Shown: piece after piece, positions 27,561 to 36,816 of the stretch
Layout of the letters: each line of letters starts with the position of its first letter
Numbering within the stretch: position 1 is the first letter of the stretch
Assembly: GCA_018335935.1 (NCBI GenBank)
Contig: JAGXRG010000026.1
Span: 186,001 to 250,000, forward strand
Direction of reading: 5' to 3'
Length of the DNA stretch: 64,000 nucleotides
DNA from: Chitinophagaceae bacterium
GTDB lineage: Bacteria > Bacteroidota > Bacteroidia > Chitinophagales > Chitinophagaceae
Notes under the pieces: model-generated
What the model saw: only the letters and a program-made list of their open reading frames with translations
Databases searched by the model: none
Told to the model about the DNA's origin: nothing
Made by a program: the position numbers and the translations under genes

Positions 27561-28369
27561 AAATTAATTATTGGAGAAGCCGTTAGATTCTTATTGTTTC
27601 TTTCGGCTTTTTCTATTATAGAAAAGTCTGATAATATTAATGCCTTATCCTTCTTTACACAAACATCATGTTCAAAGTGAACAGAAGGCTTACCATCAGC
27701 AGTTTTTACAGTCCATCCATCTTCAGCTGTAAATACATCTTTGGTTCCCATATTAATCATGGGTTCAATGGCCAGTACCAAATTCTCTTTCATTTTTGTA
27801 CCGGTTCCTCTTCTGCCATAATTAGGCACTTGAGGATCTTCGTGTAAAGATTTACCTAATCCATGACCTACTAATTCACGAACTACACCAAATTTATTTT
27901 TAAACTCTGTGTGTTCTTGAATGGCATAAGAAATATCTCCTATCCTATTATTGACGGTTGCTTTTTCAATGCCCTTGTATAGACTTTCTTTAGTAATATG
28001 TATTAATCTTTTTTCCTCTTCACTAATTTCTCCAACTGCAAAAGTGTAAGCATGATCGCCATGCCATCCATTTAAAATAACACCTAAATCTATAGAGACA
28101 ATATCTCCTTCTTGAATAGGATTATTGTTTGGGAAACCATGTACTACAACATCATTCACACTTGCACAAATGTTATGAGGATATCCATGATAACCTAAAA
28201 AAGAAGTTTTAGCTTTATGATCTTGTACTATTTCAGCACAAAGTTTATCAATATCTAAAGTAAGCATACCAGGCTTTAATACTTTAGCAACTTCGGCCAA
28301 AGTATAACTTACCAGCATGGCTGCAGCTTTCATTAATTCGATTTCAGCATTTGTTTTATAGTAAATCAT
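27557..28369 (-). CDS. map: Methionine aminopeptidase, type I
   Basis: 270 residues. Removes the initiator Met from nascent proteins. The five metal ligands are Asp94 (SIDLG), Asp105 (GDHAYTF), His169 (GHGLGKSLHE), Glu202 (AIEPM) and Glu233 (HFEHDV); His77 is the substrate-contacting His. It is last in the ribosomal cluster here, separated from secY by a strong terminator, and there is no infA after it. A C-terminal tail of about 20 residues beyond the core is unremarkable. Confidence 0.96.
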   Translation of the reverse strand: MIYYKTNAEIELMKAAAMLVSYTLAEVAKVLKPGMLTLDIDKLCAEIVQDHKAKTSFLGYHGYPHNICASVNDVVVHGFPNNNPIQEGDIVSIDLGVILNGWHGDHAYTFAVGEISEEEKRLIHITKESLYKGIEKATVNNRIGDISYAIQEHTEFKNKFGVVRELVGHGLGKSLHEDPQVPNYGRRGTGTKMKENLVLAIEPMINMGTKDVFTAEDGWTVKTADGKPSVHFEHDVCVKKDKALILSDFSIIEKAERNNKNLTASPIINF

Positions 28370-28380
28370 TGTACAATATT

Positions 28381-28415
28381 AAAAAAATAAACCTGTCAGA
28401 AAATCTAACAGGTTT
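28381..28415 (-). terminator. Intrinsic terminator between secY and map
   Basis: On the minus strand AAACCTGT (28415-28408) pairs with ACAGGTTT (28396-28389), extended by AGA/TCT, followed by a T-rich tract (28388-28381). It would end transcripts coming from secY, leaving map dependent on read-through or its own promoter, although only about 11 bp remain before the map ATG. Confidence 0.85.
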
Positions 28416-28440
28416 GATAAAAATATTTTTAAATTAGATT

Positions 28441-29796
28441 TTAAATAGCAGAAGAAGTTACTCCTTGTCTACCCATAACTCTTCCTGTATTCATCAATCC
28501 ATCATACTTTTTCATCAACAAATGGGTTTCAATTTGTTGTAAAGTATCTAAAATTACACCTACCATAATTAATAAACTTGTTCCGCCAAAAAAAGTACTA
28601 AACTGAGCAGTTGCACCTAAACGTTGAGCTAACCCAGGCATAATACCTACAAAAGCTAAGAATATAGCACCTGGTAAAGTAACTCTATCCATGATTGTAC
28701 CTATATAATCTGCTGTTGGCTGACCAGGTTTAACACCAGGAATAAATCCATTGCTTCGTTTTAAGTCTTCTGAAATTTGATTTGGATTGAAGATTAATGC
28801 AGTATATAAGAAAGTGAATCCAATTACCATAATGGCATAAATAATCATATACCAAATGTTACTATGATCGTTAAATATCCTTGTTATACCTTTAGCAGAC
28901 TCAATATTGGTAAAAGAAACTAAAGTTGGTAAAAACATAATTGCTTGAGCAAAAATGATAGGCATAACACCTGCACTGTTTACTTTTACAGGTAAAAACT
29001 GACGAGAACCAGATAAATCTAAGTTTCTGCTACCTACAATTTGTTTAGCATAACTTAATGGAATTTTTCTTAACCCTTGAACTAAAACAATTAAACTCAT
29101 TGTAATAGCTATTAAGATGAAAATTTCAATTAAGAAAATTAATAATCCACCACCAGCTTTTTGACTTTTAGCAGTAAACTCTTGTATTAAACTTTGAGGG
29201 AAACGTGCTAAGATACCTACCATGATTATGATAGAAGTACCATTACCTAAACCATTGTCTTGAATTCTTTCTCCTAACCACATTACAAATAAAGTACCTG
29301 CTGTTAGAGTTACTATTGTAGTGAATGTAAATAATACACCTTGCAACATGATAGCTTGTGCATACCCCCCTTGAGGAGCAGTTAAATAAGCTACATAAGC
29401 ACCTGCTTGGAATGCAGTTACAATAACTGTTAAGTATCTAGTCCATTGATTAATTTTCTTTCTACCACTTTCGCCTTCACTTTGTACTTTCTTTAACTGA
29501 GGTACTAAAATAGTCATCAATTGCATGAAGATTGAAGCAGAGATATAAGGCATAATACCTAATGCAAAAATAGATGCTTGAGAGAAAGCACCACCAGCAA
29601 AGGTGTCGAATAAACCTAATAAACCTTTATTAGCAGCTTGTAGTTTAGCATCATCCAATAAATTAGGATTGATACCAGGAAGTACAATGTGCGACCCAAT
29701 TCTATAAATGAATATTAGGATAAGAGTGAAAGTAATTTTCTTCTTTAGATCTTCTATTGACCAAATATTCTTAAGCGTTTGTATTAATTTTTTCAC
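28441..29796 (-). CDS. secY: Preprotein translocase subunit SecY
   Basis: 451 residues with ten membrane helices, forming the SecYEG protein-conducting channel. Typical segments: FRIGSHI-like first helix (IYRIGSHIVLPGINP), the plug region FDTFAGGAFSQASIFALGIMPYISASIF, GLGNGTSIIIMVGI and the cytosolic loop RSNGFIPGVKPGQPTADYI. The gene is in the usual position after rplO but preceded by a terminator hairpin. Confidence 0.97.
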   Translation of the reverse strand: MKKLIQTLKNIWSIEDLKKKITFTLILIFIYRIGSHIVLPGINPNLLDDAKLQAANKGLLGLFDTFAGGAFSQASIFALGIMPYISASIFMQLMTILVPQLKKVQSEGESGRKKINQWTRYLTVIVTAFQAGAYVAYLTAPQGGYAQAIMLQGVLFTFTTIVTLTAGTLFVMWLGERIQDNGLGNGTSIIIMVGILARFPQSLIQEFTAKSQKAGGGLLIFLIEIFILIAITMSLIVLVQGLRKIPLSYAKQIVGSRNLDLSGSRQFLPVKVNSAGVMPIIFAQAIMFLPTLVSFTNIESAKGITRIFNDHSNIWYMIIYAIMVIGFTFLYTALIFNPNQISEDLKRSNGFIPGVKPGQPTADYIGTIMDRVTLPGAIFLAFVGIMPGLAQRLGATAQFSTFFGGTSLLIMVGVILDTLQQIETHLLMKKYDGLMNTGRVMGRQGVTSSAI

Positions 29797-29830
29797 TAGT
29801 TAGTATGTTGTAAGAGTTAATGCCTTAAAC

Positions 29831-29856
29831 CAAAAAAGGTGCATCACAGATGCACC
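29831..29856 (-). terminator. Perfect intrinsic terminator/attenuator between rplO and secY
   Basis: On the minus strand GGTGCATC, a TGT loop, GATGCACC (8-bp perfect stem, 29856-29838), then TTTTTTGG. It is a textbook terminator 15 bp after the rplO stop and 34 bp before the secY ATG. No TAnnTTTG box is visible between it and secY, so it probably works as a partial terminator that lowers secY relative to ribosomal proteins. Confidence 0.88.
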
Positions 29857-29871
29857 GCAAATTTGTGGAAA

Positions 29872-30321
29872 TTATTTAATAATTTCAACTTTTCCTCCAG
29901 ATGCTTCAATTGCAGTTTTAGCTTTTTCGCTAATTGCATTTACTTTGAAGTTGAGGCTAGTTTTAATTTCACCAGTTCCTAATATTTTTACTTTGTCGGT
30001 TCTGCTAATTAAACCATTAATGTAAAGGTTTTCTAAAGAAAATTCGCTAAACGAATATTTTTCTTGTAATTGATCAATTTGTCCCAAGTTAAACACTACA
30101 AATTCTACACGGTTGTTATTTTTAAAACCACGTTTTGGAACACGACGTTGTAAAGGCATTTGACCACCTTCATGTGCATTCTTACGTTGGTAACCTGTAC
30201 GAGCTTGTTGACCTTTATTACCTTTAGTTGCTGTACCACCTTTACCAGATGCTTCACCACGACCTAATCTTTTTTCTTTGTGAGTTGAACCTGTAGCAGG
30301 TTTTAGAGTATGTAATTTCAT
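29872..30321 (-). CDS. rplO: 50S ribosomal protein L15 (uL15)
   Basis: 149 residues. N-terminal Gly/Lys/Arg-rich extension (KRLGRGEASGKGGTATKGNKGQ) that threads into 23S rRNA, then the globular domain ending IEASGGKVEIIK. In the standard spc order, rpmD-rplO-secY. Followed by a strong terminator hairpin. Confidence 0.97.
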   Translation of the reverse strand: MKLHTLKPATGSTHKEKRLGRGEASGKGGTATKGNKGQQARTGYQRKNAHEGGQMPLQRRVPKRGFKNNNRVEFVVFNLGQIDQLQEKYSFSEFSLENLYINGLISRTDKVKILGTGEIKTSLNFKVNAISEKAKTAIEASGGKVEIIK

Positions 30322-30390
30322 TTTTTAAAACTTAACGCAGTTCCCTACAACTGCTCGCTTAATAAATTTTGAGTTCTGTTAGGGAAGGAA

Positions 30391-30570
30391 CTATAATTGT
30401 TCTACTTTAATTAAATGGCTTACTTTATTTACCATTCCAAGAATTTGAGGAGTAGCTTCTACTTCTCTACTAGCGTTCATTTTTCTTAAACCTAAAGCAA
30501 TTAAAGTTTGCTTTTGACGCTCAGATCTATCGATTCCGCTTTTTATTTGAGTTATTTTAATTTTTGCCAT
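30391..30570 (-). CDS. rpmD: 50S ribosomal protein L30 (uL30)
   Basis: 59 codons read directly from the sequence: begins MAKIKITQIKSGIDRSERQK, has TLIALGLRKMNAS, and ends NKVSHLIKVEQL before a TAG. This is the standard compact bacterial L30, in the expected place between rpsE and rplO. The ATG is at 30570; the 79-bp spacer upstream holds a tandem CTTAAACTTTAAAC repeat. Confidence 0.96.
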   Translation of the reverse strand: MAKIKITQIKSGIDRSERQKQTLIALGLRKMNASREVEATPQILGMVNKVSHLIKVEQL

Positions 30571-30649
30571 TTTTATGAGTTTAAAGTTTAAGGTTTAAAG
30601 TTTAAGGTTGGAAAACATCCAACTTCCAACATAAAACTTCTAACTTAAT

Positions 30650-31171
30650 TTATCCGTTGAATACTTTGCTTAATTTAACATTTCTATCTTTAGCTACAGC
30701 AATGGGTTCTCTTAAGCTAGATAATGCTTTAATAGTAGCTTTAATTACATTGTGTGGATTAGCCGAACCTAAGCTTTTAGCTAAAACGTCAGTTACTCCA
30801 GCACTTTCTAATACAGCTCTCATAGAACCTCCTGCAATTACACCAGCACCATGTGCAGCTGGTTTAATTAAAACCTTAGCAGCACCAGCTTTACTAAATT
30901 GTTCATGAGGAATAGTACCGTGCATGATAGGAACTTTAACTAAATTCTTTTTTGCATCTTCAATACCTTTTGTAATAGCTTCTTGAACTTCTTTAGCTTT
31001 ACCTAATCCTTGTCCAACAATACCATTTTCGTTTCCTACAACTACTAAAGCTGAGAAAGAAAAAGTTCTACCACCTTTAGTAGTTTTAACAACACGGTTT
31101 ATGGCAACAACTTTATCTTTTAACTCTAAGTCTCCGCCAGCTTTAATTTTATTATCTATTGATTTTGACAT
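30650..31171 (-). CDS. rpsE: 30S ribosomal protein S5 (uS5)
   Basis: 173 residues. N-terminal double-stranded-RNA-binding-like domain ([40 protein letters not shown]), then the C-terminal domain ending in the species-variable tail. It helps decoding fidelity. Spacer to rplR is 73 bp and contains a long hairpin. Confidence 0.97.
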   Translation of the reverse strand: MSKSIDNKIKAGGDLELKDKVVAINRVVKTTKGGRTFSFSALVVVGNENGIVGQGLGKAKEVQEAITKGIEDAKKNLVKVPIMHGTIPHEQFSKAGAAKVLIKPAAHGAGVIAGGSMRAVLESAGVTDVLAKSLGSANPHNVIKATIKALSSLREPIAVAKDRNVKLSKVFNG

Positions 31172-31200
31172 AATTATTTTTGATTTATTGATTTATTGAC

Positions 31201-31242
31201 TGATGATTGTGAACTAAAAAATCAACAATCATACAATCATCA
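31201..31242 (-). promoter_or_regulatory. 10-bp perfect stem-loop in the rplR-rpsE spacer
   Basis: TGATGATTGT (31242-31233 on the minus strand) pairs perfectly with ACAATCATCA (31210-31201) around a 22-base loop that repeats part of the same unit. It ends 29 bp before the rpsE ATG. There is no U-tract, so a role in RNA stability or translation is more likely than termination. Confidence 0.5.
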
Positions 31243-31244
31243 AT

Positions 31245-31598
31245 TTAAAATTGAAGTCCTCCTTCTCTTGCACCATCAGCAACAGCTTTAATACGACCAT
31301 GGTATAAGTTACCACCTCTATCAAAAACTACTTTTGTGATACCTAATTCAGTTGCTTTACGAGCAATTGCTGCACCAACTAATTTTGATTTTTCTGTTTT
31401 ATTAACTTTTTGAGCAACTACATCTTTTTCTTTTGAAGAACATGCTGCTAAAGTAACTCCATTATCATCATCAATTAATTGTACATAGATATCAGTATTA
31501 CTTCTAAATACAGATAATCTTGGCTTTGAAGCTGTACCAGATACTTTTTTACGAATTCTGTATCTGATTTTCTGTCTTTGTTCTAATTTAGTATTCAT
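31245..31598 (-). CDS. rplR: 50S ribosomal protein L18 (uL18)
   Basis: 117 residues, 5S rRNA-binding protein: [36 protein letters not shown] and the C-terminal [26 protein letters not shown]. Normal order between rplF and rpsE. Confidence 0.97.
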   Translation of the reverse strand: MNTKLEQRQKIRYRIRKKVSGTASKPRLSVFRSNTDIYVQLIDDDNGVTLAACSSKEKDVVAQKVNKTEKSKLVGAAIARKATELGITKVVFDRGGNLYHGRIKAVADGAREGGLQF

Positions 31599-31611
31599 TG
31601 TTTATATTTTA

Positions 31612-31632
31612 TTTTCCGATGCTGCCGGAAAA
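31612..31632 (-). promoter_or_regulatory. Stem-loop in the rplF-rplR spacer
   Basis: On the minus strand TTTTCCG, a 7-base loop, CGGAAAA (7-bp perfect stem). Lies 13 bp before the rplR ATG. Could influence rplR translation or transcript processing. Confidence 0.45.
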
Positions 31633-31643
31633 ATTATTTATTA

Positions 31644-32198
31644 TTATTTACCTGCTGCTTTACCTGCTTTTCTTCTTAATACTTCACCAGCAAATTTCAC
31701 ACCTTTTCCTTTGTATGGTTCTGGTTTACGTAAGCTTCTTAATTTAGCACAAACCTGACCTACTAATTGTTTATCTGATCCTTCAATTGTAATTGTTGGA
31801 TTTTTACCTTTTTCAGTAGTAGTTGTTACTTTTAATTCTTTAGGAATTTCAAAAATAATATTATGAGAATAACCTAAAGCTAAATCTAAAACATTACCAT
31901 TATTAGCAGCTTTAAAACCTACACCCACTAATTCCATAGTTTTTACATATCCTTCAGTAACACCTTTTACTAAGTTACTTACCAAAGAACGATATAAACC
32001 ATGCATAGCACGATGACGAATTTGATCTGTTGGTCTTTTTACCAAAACTTCTGAACCAGCAACTTCAATAATCATATCTCTATCGATTAATTGAGACAAT
32101 TCTCCTTTAGGACCTTTTACAGTTACAACATTATCTTTTGATACATTAACTGTAACACCTGCTGGTAATACTACTGGTTGTTTTCCAATTCTTGACAT
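31644..32198 (-). CDS. rplF: 50S ribosomal protein L6 (uL6)
   Basis: 184 residues: MSRIGKQPVVLPAGV, TVKGPKGELSQ, and the C-terminal signature LRSLRKPEPYKGKGVKFAGE. Binds 23S rRNA near the factor-binding site. The 91-bp spacer upstream is the longest inside spc apart from the rplC leader. Confidence 0.97.
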   Translation of the reverse strand: MSRIGKQPVVLPAGVTVNVSKDNVVTVKGPKGELSQLIDRDMIIEVAGSEVLVKRPTDQIRHRAMHGLYRSLVSNLVKGVTEGYVKTMELVGVGFKAANNGNVLDLALGYSHNIIFEIPKELKVTTTTEKGKNPTITIEGSDKQLVGQVCAKLRSLRKPEPYKGKGVKFAGEVLRRKAGKAAGK

Positions 32199-32289
32199 AG
32201 TCGATTTTTTATTTTTTATTCAGATAATTTGTGTTCAGCCACGACTTGAGGCTTAATTGTCAAATCATCAACACGTTTATTATTTTTGT

Positions 32290-32688
32290 TTAGCTAATAT
32301 AGCATAGTACTTCACCACCAACATTTTGAGCTTTAGCTTGTTTGTCGGTTAATACACCTTTTGATGTACTAATAATAGCTATTCCTAAGCCATTAATTAC
32401 TCTTTTAATTTCAGAAGGTTTTGCATAAGCTCTTAAACCTGGACGGCTCACTCTTTCTAAACTCTTTATTGCAGGAGTTTTAGTTGCTGGATCGTACTTT
32501 AGAGCAATTTTAATTAAACCTTGCTTGTTGTCGTCTTCAAATTTATACTTCAAGATGTAACCTTGATCGTATAAAATTTCAGTAATCCTCTTTTTTAAGT
32601 TAGAAGCAGGAATTTCAACTAGTCTGTGACCAGCCATTTGTGCATTTCTAATTCTTGTTAGTAAGTCTGCTATAGGATCTGTAACCAT
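32290..32688 (-). CDS. rpsH: 30S ribosomal protein S8 (uS8)
   Basis: 132 residues: TDPIADLLTRIRNA at the start and the rRNA-binding C-terminal STSKGVLTDKQAKAQNVGGE. In E. coli this protein also represses the spc operon; no equivalent mRNA site was recognised here. Confidence 0.97.
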   Translation of the reverse strand: MVTDPIADLLTRIRNAQMAGHRLVEIPASNLKKRITEILYDQGYILKYKFEDDNKQGLIKIALKYDPATKTPAIKSLERVSRPGLRAYAKPSEIKRVINGLGIAIISTSKGVLTDKQAKAQNVGGEVLCYIS

Positions 32689-32754
32689 AATAATTTTGTA
32701 ATTTCTTTTTACTTAATTTCTAATTTTTAATTAGATGTTTTTTGTTGGATGATT

Positions 32755-33024
32755 TTACCAACTAGCTTTTTTAACTCCTGGAATTAATCCATTTAAAGCC
32801 ATATCTCTAAACATTATTCTCGAAATTCCGAAATAACGCATATAGCCTTTAGGACGACCAGTTAATTGGCAACGATTGTGTAAACGCACAGGTGAAGCAT
32901 TTTTTGGAAGTTTATCCAAAGCTGCATAATCACCAGCTGCTTTTAATTCTGCTCTTTTTTCAGCAAATTTTGCAGCTAATCTTTCGCGTTTTGCTTGTCG
33001 TGCTATTATTGATTTTTTTGACAT
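32755..33024 (-). CDS. rpsN: 30S ribosomal protein S14 (uS14), zinc-free form
   Basis: 89 residues with only one Cys, so it is the longer C-minus form without the CxxC zinc ribbon. Conserved [26 protein letters not shown] and C-terminal GVKKASW are present. Confidence 0.97.
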   Translation of the reverse strand: MSKKSIIARQAKRERLAAKFAEKRAELKAAGDYAALDKLPKNASPVRLHNRCQLTGRPKGYMRYFGISRIMFRDMALNGLIPGVKKASW

Positions 33025-33062
33025 GTTTTAGTTCTATTTAATTTAAAAAACTATGTTCAGTT

Positions 33063-33638
33063 TTATTGATCTTTTTTATTTGTTCCTTTAAATGGCATTC
33101 CTAATTCTTTTAATAACTCAAATGCTTCTTCGTTGTTTGATGCAGTAGTTACAAAAGTGATATCCATTCCAGTAATTTTATTTACTTTATCAATATCAAT
33201 CTCTGGAAAAATGATTTGTTCTGTAACCCCTAAAGTATAATTTCCTCTACCATCAAAAGCTTTATCAGAAATACCTTTAAAATCACGTACACGAGGTAAA
33301 CTTACACTTACTAAACGATCTAAGAATTCGTACATTTTTTCACCACGTAGTGTAACTTTTGCTCCAATTGGCATACCCTTACGAAGTTTAAAGTTTGAAA
33401 TATCTTTTTTACTTGTAGTAGGTACTGCTTTTTGACCTGTAATTTGTTCTAATTCGTTAATGGTAATGTCAATTAATTTTTTATCATTAACTGCACCATT
33501 AACACCACGGTTGATACAAATTTTTTGCAATTTAGGAGCTTGCATTACAGTTTTGTAACCGAATTTTTTCATTAAAGCAGGAATTACATCTTTTCTGTAT
33601 TTTACTGCTAATCTTGGAGTATATGTTGTAGCACTCAT
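33063..33638 (-). CDS. rplE: 50S ribosomal protein L5 (uL5)
   Basis: 191 residues: [51 protein letters not shown] and [24 protein letters not shown]. Binds 5S rRNA with L18. Confidence 0.97.
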   Translation of the reverse strand: MSATTYTPRLAVKYRKDVIPALMKKFGYKTVMQAPKLQKICINRGVNGAVNDKKLIDITINELEQITGQKAVPTTSKKDISNFKLRKGMPIGAKVTLRGEKMYEFLDRLVSVSLPRVRDFKGISDKAFDGRGNYTLGVTEQIIFPEIDIDKVNKITGMDITFVTTASNNEEAFELLKELGMPFKGTNKKDQ

Positions 33639-33679
33639 TGTTTTCTTTTTAAATCTTTCTAATTAAGTAAAGTGAATGA

Positions 33680-34015
33680 TTAAATTACGCTTCCACTTTT
33701 CTTACTAATTCTAACTAGTTTACCATTTTCTCTGGTACGAGTAATTTTAGTTGCTGCTTTTGCTTTAGCATCCCATAACATTACATTACTAATGTTTATT
33801 GGGGCTTCAACTTTTACAATACCACCTTGTGTATTTTGTGCAGTAGGTTTTGTATGCTTTGTTGCAATAGCAACACCTTCTACAACAACTTTAGCTTTAT
33901 CTACTAAAACTGATAAAACTTTACGTGGTTTTGTTAAGTCTTTATCATCACCAGCAATTACTACTACTTCGTCGCCTTTTTTAATGTTAAACTTTGGTTT
34001 AAATCTTTTGTTCAT
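33680..34015 (-). CDS. rplX: 50S ribosomal protein L24 (uL24)
   Basis: 111 residues with a KOW motif (NIKKGDEVVVIAGDDKD) and KHTKPTAQNTQGGIVKVEAPINISNVML. An early 23S assembly initiator. Its ATG is preceded by an exceptionally strong SD (AGGAGG, 5-base spacing) and two palindromic hairpins, unlike the other genes here. Confidence 0.97.
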   Translation of the reverse strand: MNKRFKPKFNIKKGDEVVVIAGDDKDLTKPRKVLSVLVDKAKVVVEGVAIATKHTKPTAQNTQGGIVKVEAPINISNVMLWDAKAKAATKITRTRENGKLVRISKKSGSVI

Positions 34016-34020
34016 TTTAA

Positions 34021-34074
34021 CCTCCTACTCTCTTAAGAGAGATTTATTTTTATTAAGTAGTTACTACTAACTAC
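34021..34074 (-). promoter_or_regulatory. rplX leader: full SD plus two hairpins
   Basis: On the minus strand: GTAGTTA-GTAG-TAACTAC stem-loop (34074-34057), then the perfect palindrome CTCTCTTAAGAGAG (34041-34028), then AGGAGG (34026-34021) five bases before the ATG. The palindrome ends one base from the SD, so its folding could mask or present the SD. Confidence 0.7.
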
Positions 34075-34086
34075 GATTTGATTTGT

Positions 34087-34455
34087 TTATAGTACTTCTG
34101 GTGCTAATGAAATAATTTTCATGTAGCCTTTATCTCTTAACTCTCTAGCTACTGGTCCAAAAATACGAGTTCCTCTAGGTTCATCTGAGTTGTTTAATAA
34201 TACTACAGCATTATCATCAAAGCGGATATAAGAACCATCTTTTCGTCTTAATTTGTTTGTAGTACGAACAATAACTGCTTTAGAAACTGTTCCTTTCTTA
34301 ATACCTCCAGCAGGGATGGCATCTTTAACAGTAACTACTATTTTGTCACCAATTTTAGCATAGTCTTGACCGCTATTGCCTAGTACTTTAATACAAAGTA
34401 CTTCTTTTGCTCCACTATTATCGGCTACATTGAGCCTACTTTCTTGTTGTATCAT
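34087..34455 (-). CDS. rplN: 50S ribosomal protein L14 (uL14)
   Basis: 122 residues: [26 protein letters not shown] and [28 protein letters not shown], diagnostic start and end. Lies at the subunit interface. Confidence 0.98.
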   Translation of the reverse strand: MIQQESRLNVADNSGAKEVLCIKVLGNSGQDYAKIGDKIVVTVKDAIPAGGIKKGTVSKAVIVRTTNKLRRKDGSYIRFDDNAVVLLNNSDEPRGTRIFGPVARELRDKGYMKIISLAPEVL

Positions 34456-34464
34456 TTTACAATT

Positions 34465-34526
34465 TTTTGTCTTTGGGTTTTGGTCTTTGGCCTTTAATTT
34501 TTAATAACTTTAGACTAAAGACAAAA
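34465..34526 (-). promoter_or_regulatory. Stem-loop in the rpsQ-rplN spacer
   Basis: 10-bp perfect inverted repeat, TTTTGTCTTT at 34465-34474 and AAAGACAAAA at 34517-34526. The sequence between is made of repeated TCTTTGG/GGTTTT units. It ends 9 bp before the rplN ATG. Confidence 0.5.
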
Positions 34527-34541
34527 TTCGAATGACTGATC

Positions 34542-34796
34542 TTATTTTGCTTTTTCTACTACTTCAACTAGTCTCCAACGCTTTGTTTTGCTTAAAGGAC
34601 GAGTTTCCATAATTTTAACTACATCACCAATAGTGCACTCATTTTTTTCATCATGAGCATGAAACTTGGTAGTTTTTTTAACGAACTTACCATACATTGG
34701 GTGTTTTACTTTTCTTTCAACAGCAACGGTAACAGTTTTGTCCATTTTGTTGCTGGTAACTGTACCAATTCTTGTTTTTCTGAGATTTCTTTCCAT
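34542..34796 (-). CDS. rpsQ: 30S ribosomal protein S17 (uS17)
   Basis: 84 residues: [50 protein letters not shown]-fold 16S rRNA binder, ending [21 protein letters not shown]. Confidence 0.98.
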   Translation of the reverse strand: MERNLRKTRIGTVTSNKMDKTVTVAVERKVKHPMYGKFVKKTTKFHAHDEKNECTIGDVVKIMETRPLSKTKRWRLVEVVEKAK

Positions 34797-34840
34797 ATTA
34801 TTGAAAGTTTGCCAAGTAGTTTTTAACTAACTTGAGCTGA

Positions 34841-35044
34841 TTATTTTCTTTTACTTAATTCTGTTTGTAATCTTGCAATGTCTTTTCTTAAAGAACGAAT
34901 CATCATTGGGTTCTCTAATGGTGTCATAGCATGTGCAAAATGTAATTTCTTTAATCTTAATTGATCTTCAGAAATTCTGCCTTTAAGTGATTCTAAGCTA
35001 ATTTCACTTAGGCCTTCATTTTTATTTACTTGTTTCTTTGCCAT
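34841..35044 (-). CDS. rpmC: 50S ribosomal protein L29 (uL29)
   Basis: 67 residues, two-helix protein: LKGRISEDQLRLKKLHFAHAMTPLENPMMIRSLRKDIARLQTEL. Lies near the exit tunnel. Confidence 0.96.
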   Translation of the reverse strand: MAKKQVNKNEGLSEISLESLKGRISEDQLRLKKLHFAHAMTPLENPMMIRSLRKDIARLQTELSKRK

Positions 35045-35107
35045 TGTTCTAATTTGTTATTTCGACAACTATATAATTAGTTAATTATTATTGTTGACTA
35101 ATTTATT

Positions 35108-35527
35108 TTATGCTTGTAAATCTCTTCTAATTACAAACTTAGTTTTGATAGGAAGTTTTTGAGCTGCTAGGTGCATTGCATGTTTTGCAGTTTCTTCACT
35201 TACACCATCGCATTCAAAAATAATACGTCCTGGTTCTACTACAGCTGCCCAAAACTCTGGGTTACCTTTACCTTTACCCATTCTCACCTCAGCTGGTTTA
35301 CGTGTAATAATTTTATCAGGAAATACTCTGATCCAAACATTACCTTCACGTTTCATAGCACGAGTCATACTTTGACGAGCCGCTTCTATTTGACGATTAG
35401 TTAACCAAATAGGTTCTACTGCTTTTAATGCATATGAACCGAATGATATAGAAGCACCTCTTTTAGCTACTTCTCTAATACGCCCTTTTTGTTGTTTTCT
35501 ATGCTTACTTCTTTTTGGTTGTAACAT
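35108..35527 (-). CDS. rplP: 50S ribosomal protein L16 (uL16)
   Basis: 139 residues: [63 protein letters not shown], usual length. Binds near the A site and L7/L12 stalk base. Confidence 0.98.
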   Translation of the reverse strand: MLQPKRSKHRKQQKGRIREVAKRGASISFGSYALKAVEPIWLTNRQIEAARQSMTRAMKREGNVWIRVFPDKIITRKPAEVRMGKGKGNPEFWAAVVEPGRIIFECDGVSEETAKHAMHLAAQKLPIKTKFVIRRDLQA

Positions 35528-35614
35528 CTTTTTTAATTTGATAATTTAACAATTCGACAATTCGGCAATTAATTTTTTTGCATTGGCAAATTGGCTAATT
35601 GAACTATTGGCTAA

Positions 35615-36379
35615 TTACCTTCCTCTTCTTTCTCCTCCACCTCTTCTTTCTCCACCTCTTCTATCATCTCTTCTATCGCCACCACTTCTTCTATCTTGTG
35701 GAGCTGCAGAATCTTTTCCTGAAATGAAATTTGGATTTAAATCTCTTTTTCCTAAAACTTCACCTTTGCAAATCCAAACTTTGATACCGATTTTACCGTA
35801 AACTGTTTGTGCAAAAACATTAGCGTAATCAATATCCATACGGAAAGTATGTAATGGAGTACGGCCTTGTTTTAATTCTTCGCTACGAGCAATCTCAGCA
35901 CCATTTAAACGACCACTTAATTTAACTTTAATTCCTTCTGCACCCATTCTTAAGGTAGAAGCAATTGCCATTTTAGTAGCTCTTTTAAAGTTGATACGAT
36001 TTTCGATTTGACGAGCAATAGTATCTGCAACAATTGTTGCATCTAATTCTGGACGACGAATTTCTAAAATGTTAATTTGAACATCGTCTTTACCAGTTAA
36101 TTTCTTTAATTCTTCTTTAATACGATCAACCTCTCCACCACCTTTACCAATAATGATACCTGGTTTGCTAGTGTGTATAGTAATGATTAGTTTTCCTAAT
36201 GTACGTTCAATAACAATTTTAGCAATACCACCCTTGTTAATACGTGCCATTAAGTATTTACGGATTTTTTGATCTTCAATTAACTTGCCAGCATAGTCTC
36301 TGCTATTGCCAAACCAGTTACTGTCCCATCCACGGATGATACCTAATCTGTTACCAATCGGATTTGCTTTTTGACCCAT
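35615..36379 (-). CDS. rpsC: 30S ribosomal protein S3 (uS3) with Arg/Gly/Asp-rich tail
   Basis: 254 residues. KH domain with [20 protein letters not shown], then the C-terminal domain with [30 protein letters not shown]. The last about 30 residues form a low-complexity tail of [11 protein letters not shown] repeats encoded by a strongly pyrimidine-biased (plus strand) repeat. Such tails occur in Bacteroidota S3. Confidence 0.97.
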   Translation of the reverse strand: MGQKANPIGNRLGIIRGWDSNWFGNSRDYAGKLIEDQKIRKYLMARINKGGIAKIVIERTLGKLIITIHTSKPGIIIGKGGGEVDRIKEELKKLTGKDDVQINILEIRRPELDATIVADTIARQIENRINFKRATKMAIASTLRMGAEGIKVKLSGRLNGAEIARSEELKQGRTPLHTFRMDIDYANVFAQTVYGKIGIKVWICKGEVLGKRDLNPNFISGKDSAAPQDRRSGGDRRDDRRGGERRGGGERRGR

Positions 36380-36406
36380 TTTGTTTATTTGATAATTTGG
36401 TAATTT

Positions 36407-36751
36407 TTAATTCTTTTTATCTACTATTAAAGTAACATGATTACTTCTTTTTCTAATTTTATATCCACGTCCTTGTGGTGCTGGTCTCATTCTTTTTAAA
36501 ACTCTACCACCATCTACAAAGATTGTTTTTACAGCTAAGCCACTATCTGCAGCACTAGCACCTTCATTTTTTTGTTCCCAGTTATTAATTGCACTTTTTA
36601 ACAATTTTGCTAAAGGTTTTGCATTATGCTGAGGGTGGTGTTCTAAAATTGCTAAAGCTTTTTCAACTTCCATACCTCTAATAACATCGGCCAATAAACG
36701 CATTTTGCGTGGACCTGTTGGGTAATTATTTAATTTAGCTACTGCTTCCAT
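36407..36751 (-). CDS. rplV: 50S ribosomal protein L22 (uL22)
   Basis: 114 residues: [30 protein letters not shown], and the tunnel-lining hairpin region ending [20 protein letters not shown]. Confidence 0.97.
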   Translation of the reverse strand: MEAVAKLNNYPTGPRKMRLLADVIRGMEVEKALAILEHHPQHNAKPLAKLLKSAINNWEQKNEGASAADSGLAVKTIFVDGGRVLKRMRPAPQGRGYKIRKRSNHVTLIVDKKN

Positions 36752-36816
36752 TTTTATTTAGTTATGAATTTTGAATTTAGAATTTACATTCTTAAATCAT
36801 TATTCTTAATTATTAA

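Noticed and set aside
35583-35801. Plus-strand ORF of Leu/Ser/Pro repeats opposite rpsC
   Set aside because: It is the antisense reading of the repetitive S3 tail.
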